A DNA stretch of 62,602 nt. Origin: an uncultured Verrucomicrobia subdivision 3 bacterium. GTDB taxonomy: Bacteria; Verrucomicrobiota; Verrucomicrobiia; Limisphaerales; UBA11358. Where the stretch lies: positions 1 through 62,602 of the forward strand of contig CAIPKV010000073.1 of NCBI GenBank assembly GCA_903865745.1, written 5' to 3'. How positions within the stretch are numbered: position 1 is the stretch's first letter; each line of letters starts with the position of its first letter. A model generated the notes under the pieces. The model saw only the letters and a list, made by a program, of their open reading frames with translations, was not told where the DNA came from and searched no databases. This document shows, in pieces, positions 55,879 to 62,602 of this stretch. Both the position numbers and the translations under genes were made by a program.

Positions 55879-57063
55879 TTAAAACTTACCCTTCATACTT
55901 TTGCTGTAGCCGGTGAGTTCCAGGTAGGCCCGGCCAATCTCGTGGTTCTGCTCATTCAGCACGCGGCAGGCCCCTTCCCAATAGCCGACACCCCCCACCC
56001 GGCCCGTCAGTTCTTGATCGGCGACATACGGCTGGATGATGAACGTTTCCGGCTGGCCGGTGGCCGGATTGATGGCTTCCAAGCGCACCAAAGACGGATA
56101 ATCCGCACCGGATTTGGGGCTGTGCCAGTGCGCAAGCATAGTCCACTTGAATTGTTCCGGACCGATTTGCCGGACCTGGCCCGCCGCATCAATCCAGGCC
56201 ACCGTGGAGTACGGGTCGGTGCCGCCGCCCTGACGCCGCATCCGATAGGACATCAACTCCCGACCGTCGAACAATTGCAGGCTCAACCAATCCCAGCCGA
56301 CCTGACCGGCCCCGAGCTGGCTGCTGCTGAATTCATGATCCATCCACGCCTGACCCGAGACCGGCAGGTTGGTCGCCGCCACCGTGAGCGTGCCGCTCAC
56401 GGCGAGACGCGGAAACGTCAGGTAATGACTGGCCGCCGTGGGGTCCGCCGCCTTCCGGGATACGCCGTTCGTGCCAAAAACCACCAGCGGCTTCGTCGGC
56501 TGAAGTTGCAGCGTAAAAGCGTCGTCCGCCCCGACGCCGCCTTGCAGCTCGAACAATTCCGGGGTGCCGTTGGTGTTCGGTGCCAGCTTTAAAGACCAAT
56601 TACCATTGTGGACAGCCAGCGTGTTGGTGGCGGACGAGGCATCCCAGCCATCGCGATTCAAGCGTTCCTGAAAAACGAATTCGCCGGTGTGCTTGTTTAC
56701 CAGCGCCATATGCGCCAGATAAATCTGGGCATTGCCAAACGCAGCGGAGGCAGAGTGGTTCGTGCTCCCCGGCGGCACGAGGGCGCGCCGGAAGAAGGTG
56801 GCTTGAAAGCCAAACTCGGCTTGATTGGTCGCTACGAGGTGACCGGTGATATACCACCACTCAATGGAAAACTCCGGATGACTGCCGTGATCGCGCGGAA
56901 AGCTAAAGCTTCGACCCGGCTGCGGCACCGCATAGCCATCGGCGGTGAGCTGAGGAATTTGCTCAGCAGCGTTCGCTAAAACATTGGTCAAAGCCAGCAG
57001 CAGACCGATGACAACCGTCAGCCGATAAATCATCCGATAAAATTTGTTATGAGACGGTTTCAT
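55879..57063 (-). CDS. CrtC/AttH-like predicted secreted hydrolase (lipocalin-like)
   Basis: 394 residues with a signal peptide (MIYRLTVVIGLLLALTNVLA). The pattern is that of the COG5621/CrtC family: FPRDHGSHPEFSIEWWYITGHL (part), FGFQATFFRRAL, GQAWMDHEFSSSQLGAGQVG, WDWLSLQLFDGRELMSYRMR and the closing YWEGACRVL. The family has two lipocalin-like domains; it includes carotenoid hydratase and proteins of unknown substrate. It overlaps the permease stop by ATGA and is the third gene of an ABC-ATPase/permease/CrtC-like operon, a set that recurs in many bacteria. Its real substrate is not known. Confidence 0.88.
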   Translation of the reverse strand: MKPSHNKFYRMIYRLTVVIGLLLALTNVLANAAEQIPQLTADGYAVPQPGRSFSFPRDHGSHPEFSIEWWYITGHLVATNQAEFGFQATFFRRALVPPGSTNHSASAAFGNAQIYLAHMALVNKHTGEFVFQERLNRDGWDASSATNTLAVHNGNWSLKLAPNTNGTPELFELQGGVGADDAFTLQLQPTKPLVVFGTNGVSRKAADPTAASHYLTFPRLAVSGTLTVAATNLPVSGQAWMDHEFSSSQLGAGQVGWDWLSLQLFDGRELMSYRMRRQGGGTDPYSTVAWIDAAGQVRQIGPEQFKWTMLAHWHSPKSGADYPSLVRLEAINPATGQPETFIIQPYVADQELTGRVGGVGYWEGACRVLNEQNHEIGRAYLELTGYSKSMKGKF

Positions 57064-59720
57064 TCTTCACGTTCCGCCGGTAAGCGCGCCGACCAGCGGC
57101 CTACGAACCAACCCGCCACTAACGCGCTCGCGAGCACCAGTAACGCCAGCGCGGCGAGTTGTCCCCACGGCCGGTCGGTTTGGAGCGTCCAGCCAAAGGT
57201 TTGTTTGTTGATGCGATAGATGAGCAACCAGCCGAGAGCCAGACTCACGAGCAAGCCCATCAGCACCCCGGCGGCCGCGGTCAAAGCGCCTTCCCACGCA
57301 GCGGCGGCGGCCAGTTCCGTTCGCCGCATGCCAAGCGCGCGCAACGTATTCAAATCCAGCCGGCGTTCCCACAGCAGGCTCGCCAGCGTGAACGCCAGAC
57401 CGGCGATGGCGACGACGACGCCAATCAATTCCAGCGCGTAGGTGACGGCGAAGGTCTGATGAAATATCCGCAGCGATTCGCCGCGCAGGAAGTTGCTGGT
57501 GAATACGCCGAGCCCGGGATATTTCTGGCGCAACTCCGCGCGCAAGGTCTCCGCATCGTAGCCGGGTTTTAAGGCGAGGATTAAGCTCGCGACGAGTTCG
57601 TTGCCAAACCAGTGCGTGAACTGGGCACGCTCAATCAGCAGCGAGCCGCGTTCGTTGCCGTAATCAGCAAAGATACCCGCGATGGTGACCGCCTGAAAAC
57701 CCGCTGGCGTTGGCACTTGAACCTGGTCGCCGCGATGAATGCGGAAGCGCTCTGAAAACGCTTCGCTCGCGAGGGCCAGCGCGGCATTCCGATTGGTGTC
57801 GAACACGGTGTCGGCGAGGGGCGGTTCCACCCAGGCGGGATGGGCGTGATCGCGAAAGAAGGCCAGCCGGTTGCCAATCAGCATCGTGCTGACGCCATTA
57901 AGAGTGATGTCCATGACCTGAAGGACGTTCGCCTCCTGAACCGCCGGTTGCGCCACGACTTGTTTCCAGGTAGCCGGCGAAATCCGGCTGGTCGTCCCGG
58001 CCGTTTGCGCGCCATCGCTGGAAATAAACAGGTCGGCCTGAAAGGTGCGGCTAATCCAGCCGCGCATGGTCGTGTCAAAACTGCCGACGAGAATGGCCAT
58101 GCCGGCGGTCATGCCCACGGCGCACACCAAACTCGCGGCGAGCAGCCGATGCCGTCCGCTGGGGGCCCGCAAATGACTGCCGGCCAGACGCAATGCGATG
58201 GAATTAAGTTGAAGCCACTTGATGCCAGCGCCCAAGCCCGCCAGCAACGCGCCGGCGAATATGCCGCCGCCAAAAATCCAGCACAGGGCCGTTCCATAAG
58301 CCGCGATGGGAAAACGGCCACCGCCCGTCAGGCGCAGGGGCGGCAACCAGGTTAGTCCGAGGCCGATTAAGATGAGCAGCAGTCCGAGGCCGGGCCGGCG
58401 CAACAACTTGCCGCCCGGATAATTTCCCGTGCCGGAGCGAACGGCAATTTGGGCGGGAGGCGTGTTGGCCGCCAATCGGGCGGGCCACCAACCGGCGAAG
58501 GTGCTCGCCAAGACGGATACCAGCAAAGCGATGCAGGCTTCCTTAAAATCGAACGACGCGGAATTAATTGAATCCGCGTAGTAAAGGGCGTTGACCGTGC
58601 GGGCCACCATTATCACCGCGAGCTGCGCGCCCAGCCAGCCCAGTCCAAGCCCCACCAGACCGCCCGCCAAACCGACGCTGGCCGCCTCCGCGAGCCAGGC
58701 CCATTGAATCTGGCGCGACGTGACGCCCAGCGAACGCAGCACGGCAATTTCACTGCGCCGCCGAACTACTGACCCATCCAATCCTTGAAAAACCAGATAG
58801 AGGCCAACCAGCAAGGCCAGGAGCGACAAGATGGTTAGGTTTAAGCGGAACGCGGCGGTCATGGTGACGGCGCTGGCACGGCGGTCTGCGGGCGAGCTGA
58901 CTAGCCAGCGAGGTGCGCCGGCGGGATTGGCCGATTCCAATTTTTGTTTGATGGCCGCCCACTGCGCGGCGCGGTGTGGACCCGCCGCCAGCACAAACTC
59001 CACCCGATCCAACTGGCCGGTCTTATCCGTCAATTGCTGCAACGCCGGCAAGTCCATGATGAGCAAATTGGGCGGCGCGGCGGGCTGACCGGAATTGACA
59101 GGAATGATGCCAGCGACGTGAAGGGTCACGGGATGTTCATTGATGATGAGCGGCAAGTCCGAACCGATTTTAAAGGGTCCGCGCTGTTCAAGAGCGGCAC
59201 TGATAAATACCGCGTTCGGCTTCCCCCAAATCGGCGATTGGTTCTTTTTGGAATCATTCGTCTGACTATCCGCCGTGGCCGCAAACCAATCGGGAGCATT
59301 GTCCGACTGGCTGGTTAAATTAACTAACGCGGGCAAGTCCAGTCCGAGCAATTGAAACGTTGGCCGCGACCCGATGCTCTGCTTGTCTTCGTGGCTCGGC
59401 GCAATGCCGCTCGTTTCCAAGACGGGTACCAGGTCAACGGGTTGATTGCCGAGCAACTGGCGCAATTCAGGCAAGACCGATTCCGACAACATTCCGACGG
59501 GCGCGGTTATCAGGCCATCGCTTTGCGATGTAATCAGGTCCGTGAAATTCTGGAAGCTGGCGACGGCGGCGCGGTTGGCGAGCCGGATGGAAAAGAAAGC
59601 CGCGACGCCGATGGCAAGAATCAGCAGGAGCAAGCCGGAGGAAAGCGGCGAGAGCCACCAGTGCCGCCACGTAAAGCGCGCCCAGAGCAGGCGCAACACG
59701 GATTGATTCGTGGCCGCCAT
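57060..59720 (-). CDS. FtsX/MacB-type ABC transporter permease
   Basis: 886 residues with a membrane segment near the N-terminus (WLSPLSSGLLLLILAIGVAAFF), a large periplasmic region, then a first FtsX domain (LNLTILSLLALLVGLYLVFQG, DGSVVRRRSEIAVLRSLGVT), more spans, a second periplasmic region, and a second FtsX domain at the end (ELIGVVVAIAGLAFTLASLLW, ERRLDLNTLRALGMRRTEL). This two-FtsX layout is common in lipid- or lipoprotein-export permeases. The ATPase gene ends immediately before its start codon and the CrtC-like gene overlaps its stop, so the three form one complex or pathway. Confidence 0.92.
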   Translation of the reverse strand: MAATNQSVLRLLWARFTWRHWWLSPLSSGLLLLILAIGVAAFFSIRLANRAAVASFQNFTDLITSQSDGLITAPVGMLSESVLPELRQLLGNQPVDLVPVLETSGIAPSHEDKQSIGSRPTFQLLGLDLPALVNLTSQSDNAPDWFAATADSQTNDSKKNQSPIWGKPNAVFISAALEQRGPFKIGSDLPLIINEHPVTLHVAGIIPVNSGQPAAPPNLLIMDLPALQQLTDKTGQLDRVEFVLAAGPHRAAQWAAIKQKLESANPAGAPRWLVSSPADRRASAVTMTAAFRLNLTILSLLALLVGLYLVFQGLDGSVVRRRSEIAVLRSLGVTSRQIQWAWLAEAASVGLAGGLVGLGLGWLGAQLAVIMVARTVNALYYADSINSASFDFKEACIALLVSVLASTFAGWWPARLAANTPPAQIAVRSGTGNYPGGKLLRRPGLGLLLILIGLGLTWLPPLRLTGGGRFPIAAYGTALCWIFGGGIFAGALLAGLGAGIKWLQLNSIALRLAGSHLRAPSGRHRLLAASLVCAVGMTAGMAILVGSFDTTMRGWISRTFQADLFISSDGAQTAGTTSRISPATWKQVVAQPAVQEANVLQVMDITLNGVSTMLIGNRLAFFRDHAHPAWVEPPLADTVFDTNRNAALALASEAFSERFRIHRGDQVQVPTPAGFQAVTIAGIFADYGNERGSLLIERAQFTHWFGNELVASLILALKPGYDAETLRAELRQKYPGLGVFTSNFLRGESLRIFHQTFAVTYALELIGVVVAIAGLAFTLASLLWERRLDLNTLRALGMRRTELAAAAAWEGALTAAAGVLMGLLVSLALGWLLIYRINKQTFGWTLQTDRPWGQLAALALLVLASALVAGWFVGRWSARLPAEREE

Positions 59721-60434
59721 TTAATCTTTGTCGCGCTGCCCGCCAATTTGTCCGTCCCGCAGATGGATTTCCCGATGACAAATCTGCGCCGCCGCGCCGC
59801 TGTGCGTCACGAGGACGAGGGCGGTACCGGTCTCATCCGAAAGTTCGCGGAGTAATTCGAGGATGACCGCGCCATTGCGGGAATCGAGATTGCCGGTCGG
59901 CTCGTCCGCCAGCAGCACGGCGGGCCGGTGCGCCAGCGCCCGGGCGATGGCGACGCGCTGCATCTCGCCGCCGGAAAGTTGCCCCGGGAAAGCCTCCGCG
60001 CGACTCGTCACCCCTACCCGCTCCAACAGCAACCGAACCCGCTCTGCGCGTTCGGCGGAAGCAACGCCGTTCAATTGCAGCGGCAGTTCCACATTCTCGG
60101 CCGCCGTCAATGTCGGCAGCAAATGAAAGAATTGAAAGATGGTCCCAATATCGCGCCGCCGCACTTCGGTGAGGCCATCGGCATCGAGCGTTTCCAGCGC
60201 AATGTCCTTGAAGCGAATACTGCCCGCATCAGGCCGGTCCACGCCGCCGAGACAATTTAACAAGGTGGATTTGCCGCTGCCCGAAGCGCCCGTCAACGCG
60301 AGTCGTTCGCCGGCGCGGACTTCCAGCGAGACGCCGCGCAGGACCGGTCGCCCGGCGTAGGCTTTCGTGACGTTGCTGGCCGTGAGCACGACCGGCGAGG
60401 TGGATTGAGTCGGAACAAACTTTGTTTCGGTCAT
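59721..60434 (-). CDS. ABC transporter ATP-binding protein (LolD/MacB type)
   Basis: 237 residues. Walker A is [20 protein letters not shown], the Q-loop is [13 protein letters not shown], the ABC signature is [17 protein letters not shown], Walker B is [13 protein letters not shown], and the H-loop is VLVTHSG. The EIGTIFQ/LTAAENV style is that of the LolD/FtsE/MacB group. It powers the downstream FtsX-type permease. It is the first gene of the operon. Confidence 0.94.
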   Translation of the reverse strand: MTETKFVPTQSTSPVVLTASNVTKAYAGRPVLRGVSLEVRAGERLALTGASGSGKSTLLNCLGGVDRPDAGSIRFKDIALETLDADGLTEVRRRDIGTIFQFFHLLPTLTAAENVELPLQLNGVASAERAERVRLLLERVGVTSRAEAFPGQLSGGEMQRVAIARALAHRPAVLLADEPTGNLDSRNGAVILELLRELSDETGTALVLVTHSGAAAQICHREIHLRDGQIGGQRDKD

Positions 60435-60638
60435 GTCTAATTAGATCTGGCTTGATTGATGGTCATTTCGAATGAGGGGCTCCCCATCGGCGGGTACAAT
60501 AGCTTATAAAAATGTTTTTGCGAATTTTTGAGTCTCCCACTTTGAAAATTACCAATTCGGTGTATGGTCTCGCACGCCTGCGCGCAATGGCAGAGTTAAA
60601 AAACATCGAACAATTGATTTCTCAAGCGTTGTAATATT

Positions 60639-61391
60639 ATGAGCAATGAAAATACTCCGGTAGTCATCATCGTCGGGGCTGGTGGCGGCATTGGTTCCGC
60701 CGTGGCCAAAAAACTGGCGGCCAGTGGCTGCCACCTGGTCTTAGCCGGGCGCAACCTGGAACGACTGCAAAGCGTCGTTGCTGAGACCGAGACCGAAGCC
60801 GTGACCCTCGACGCCCGCGACAGTGCGGCGGTGGCGGCTCTGATGCAATCCGTCCACGCTACTCACGGGCGCATTGATGGGGTGGTTAATTGTGCCGGAT
60901 CGATTCTCTTAAAACCCGCGCACTTGATCAGCCCACAGGAATTCGCCGATACCCTGGCCACCAATCTCATCACGGCTTTCAATGTTGTGCATAGCGCCGC
61001 CGGCCTGATGATGAAGCAAGCCAGCGGCGGCAGTCTGGTTCTCTGTTCCTCCGTGGCCGCCCGACGTGGGTTGGTAAATCACGAAGCCATCGCCGCCGCC
61101 AAAGCGGGCGTGGAAGGTCTGGCGCTGGCCGCAGCGGCAAGTTATGCGCGGTACAAAATCCGCGTGAACTGCGTCGCCCCCGGGCTCACGCGCACTGGAT
61201 TGACCAGCTCGCTGACCCAGAACGAAACCATTGCCAAGATGTCCGCCGCCATGCATCCACTGGGTCGCATCGGCGAACCGGCGGAAGTGGCTTCGGCTAT
61301 TTGCTGGCTTCTGGATCGCGAGCAAAGCTGGGTCACCGGTCAGGTCATTGGCATTGATGGCGGTTTGGGCCAGGTGCAAGCCCGCAGCTAG
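60639..61391 (+). CDS. Short-chain dehydrogenase/reductase lacking the catalytic Tyr
   Basis: 250 residues in FabG style: TGxxxGIG-like VIIVGAGGGIGSAVAKKLA, GVVNCAGSIL, SLVLCSSVAARRG with Ser138, and VNCVAPGLTRTGLT, with WVTGQVIGIDGG at the end. In FabG numbering Ser138, Tyr151 and Lys155 form the active site. Here Lys155 is present in AAAKAG, but position 151 is Ile (EAIAAAK). The fold and NAD(P) motif look intact, so the protein may bind a cofactor without the normal reaction, or use another residue such as His148. It is a single gene, divergent from the ABC operon across 204 bp. Confidence 0.88.
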   Translation: MSNENTPVVIIVGAGGGIGSAVAKKLAASGCHLVLAGRNLERLQSVVAETETEAVTLDARDSAAVAALMQSVHATHGRIDGVVNCAGSILLKPAHLISPQEFADTLATNLITAFNVVHSAAGLMMKQASGGSLVLCSSVAARRGLVNHEAIAAAKAGVEGLALAAAASYARYKIRVNCVAPGLTRTGLTSSLTQNETIAKMSAAMHPLGRIGEPAEVASAICWLLDREQSWVTGQVIGIDGGLGQVQARS

Positions 61392-61550
61392 ATTTAACCT
61401 GGGAATCCGGGATGATTCGACGGACAAGTTTTCCGTAGATTTCACAGGTTGACGCAGAGATTTGTTTTTTAATCAGCAGAATCTGCGGGAACATCCAACC
61501 CCAAGGAAAACAGATTGCCGCCAGCCGACCCGCTGCCTACGCTAAACCGC

Positions 61551-61940
61551 ATGTCAGATTCCAAACGCATATCCACCGAGGGCGGGCCGGCTCTAGCGCA
61601 AAACCCTTTTGCCGCGCTCTCCAGCGACGGATTGCCGGTCGGCCCGGAGACATTGCCCACCGCCCAAACTGCGCCCGGCAAGCCGGCACGGAAACATCGG
61701 GGCCGGGTGGACATCCTCCGCGTGAAAGCCGGGCGCGGGGGCAAGACCGTGACCATTATAAAAAACTTTGTCGGCATCGGCCTGCCGGAAAAGGAGCAAC
61801 TGGCCAAAGCCATGCAACGCGCGTGCGGCACGGGCGGCACAGTGAAAGACGGACAGATTGAGATCCAAGGTGATAAGCGGGAGGAAGTGGCCCGCATCCT
61901 GGCCGAAGCCAACTTTCAGCCTGTGTTCGCGGGCGGCTGA
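61551..61940 (+). CDS. SUI1/YciH-family translation factor
   Basis: 129 residues from ATG 61551; the frame is open upstream to 61515. The C-terminal half is the SUI1 domain: GRVDILRVKAGRGGKTVTII, FVGIGLPEKEQLAKAMQRAC (part), GTGGTVKDGQIEIQGDKREE. The N-terminal half is a low-complexity linker. Bacterial YciH is related to eukaryotic eIF1 and affects start selection fidelity in E. coli. Confidence 0.9.
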   Translation: MSDSKRISTEGGPALAQNPFAALSSDGLPVGPETLPTAQTAPGKPARKHRGRVDILRVKAGRGGKTVTIIKNFVGIGLPEKEQLAKAMQRACGTGGTVKDGQIEIQGDKREEVARILAEANFQPVFAGG

Positions 61941-61975
61941 AGTCTTAAGTGAACCGCTTTAGCGGCTTTAGAAAG

Positions 61976-62050
<75 letters not shown>

Positions 62051-62571
62051 AAAATGTTAAATCAGCCAGTACTTTGCTGTTCAACAAGGGCAAAAACACT
62101 ACCACAAAGCCAGCGCCAACCGCAAGCGCAGAATGCCCGCCGACGGGTGAATACCTCCAAACACACGATTCACGCAAACCCTAGCCATGCCGGCGCGGTT
62201 GAAGCTGGAATAAGCTTAGTTTCAAAGCCCAAGCCAGGGACCGCCCCACGGTATAGAAAAACGGATAAATGCGCAGCAGCAAAATAAAATGTGTTTTGTG
62301 CAAAAAATGGTGGACAGGGATTCTGGTCTAAAATATAAAGGCGGTGAGGCGGGAGATTCGGGCTTCAAAGTGCCATGTTGTATCGGCTGTTTTCTTTGGG
62401 CTGCGTAACATTGTTGTATTGCAGGCAAATATTTAATCATAATGAAAAAATTCATATATCAGCAAAGCATTGCTATTTTCTTTGTCGTTCTAGTCCCATA
62501 TTTCCCAAATAAGCTTCACAAGCTGATGTTATTGACTTACACTGAAGCCGCATAAACAAAGGCTTTCATCT
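62051..62571. other. AT-rich leader upstream of the last gene
   Basis: 521 bp with no supportable gene. The last 200 bp are distinctly AT-rich. TTGACT at 62532-62537 with TAAACA at 62553-62558 (spacing 15) is a weak promoter candidate for the gene starting at 62572. Confidence 0.4.
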
Positions 62572-62602
62572 ATGTCCAACCAACAAAAAACGGCGAATCC
62601 AA
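62572..62602 (+). CDS. Start of a gene cut by the window edge
   Basis: ATG at 62572 opens a frame (MSNQQKTANP) that runs off the end of the window. Only ten codons are visible, so the product cannot be guessed. An AT-rich leader with a weak promoter-like sequence precedes it. Confidence 0.4.
   Translation, partial: MSNQQKTANP

Noticed and set aside
62222-62455. Minus-strand 77-residue protein
   Set aside because: It is in AT-rich spacer DNA with no ribosome site, signal or family features.

Overview
The window looks like a chromosomal stretch from a member of the Verrucomicrobiota, most like the Limisphaerales/Pedosphaera group. This is judged from gene style and not from a marker-gene search. 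Supporting signs are two pseudopilins of the 'prepilin cleavage/methylation plus H-X9-DG' type, very large secreted LamG/Ig/PA14 proteins ending in a 'YRIRVP' or 'FWRIRNVP' signature, a DUF2231-cytochrome c fusion, and many secreted glycoside hydrolases beside an L-rhamnose catabolic operon.

Layout. 1-7665 (+): the end of a LamG/Ig adhesin-like protein, two tandem pseudopilins (the first frameshifted), a small lipoprotein and a giant multidomain secreted protein. 7832-18056 (+): exported carbohydrate-active enzymes (GH71/99-like protein with a CBM9-like domain, GH35 beta-galactosidase, a GH43-CBM6-NodB fusion, GH78 alpha-L-rhamnosidase). 18122-26025 (+): rhamnose isomerase, rhamnose symporter RhaT, malate:quinone oxidoreductase, a double-domain class II aldolase, rhamnulokinase and a GlpX-type fructose-1,6-bisphosphatase, followed by a decayed alcohol dehydrogenase. 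Together these could free rhamnose from pectic or algal polymers, import it, split it to DHAP and lactaldehyde, and feed gluconeogenesis and respiration.

26655-34974 is an accessory island, all genes on the minus strand: a TraK/TraL/TraM-like trio, an 822-bp non-coding stretch with helically phased GTTGAA boxes and paired hairpins (a candidate oriT), a nucleotidyltransferase pair, a HigB/HigA toxin-antitoxin pair, a MobF relaxase-helicase and two small genes. It stops at a 3' fragment of a serine tRNA gene, the usual scar of a tRNA-targeting integrative element. No integrase, coupling protein or type IV secretion genes are in the window.

35154-47873 holds a long adenylate-kinase-like protein, a SWIM/SNF2 helicase, HrpA, a TIR-coiled-coil-membrane protein with a downstream lipoprotein, a TerB-like protein and HU. 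48014-51322 is a very large DUF4450-like secreted glycosidase. 51337-60434 (-) holds a repeat-rich secreted protein, a membrane cytochrome c, a LON-domain protein, a 21-bp minisatellite enclosed by 27-bp inverted repeats, and a CrtC-like/FtsX/ABC-ATPase operon. The window ends with an SDR protein lacking the catalytic tyrosine, a SUI1-family protein, tRNA-Lys(CTT) and the first bases of another gene.

The observations judged most worth following are the IncP-like TraKLM plus MobF hybrid with its phased repeat array, the tandem aldolase whose second half has lost all catalytic residues, the TIR-membrane-lipoprotein module, and the minisatellite inside inverted repeats.
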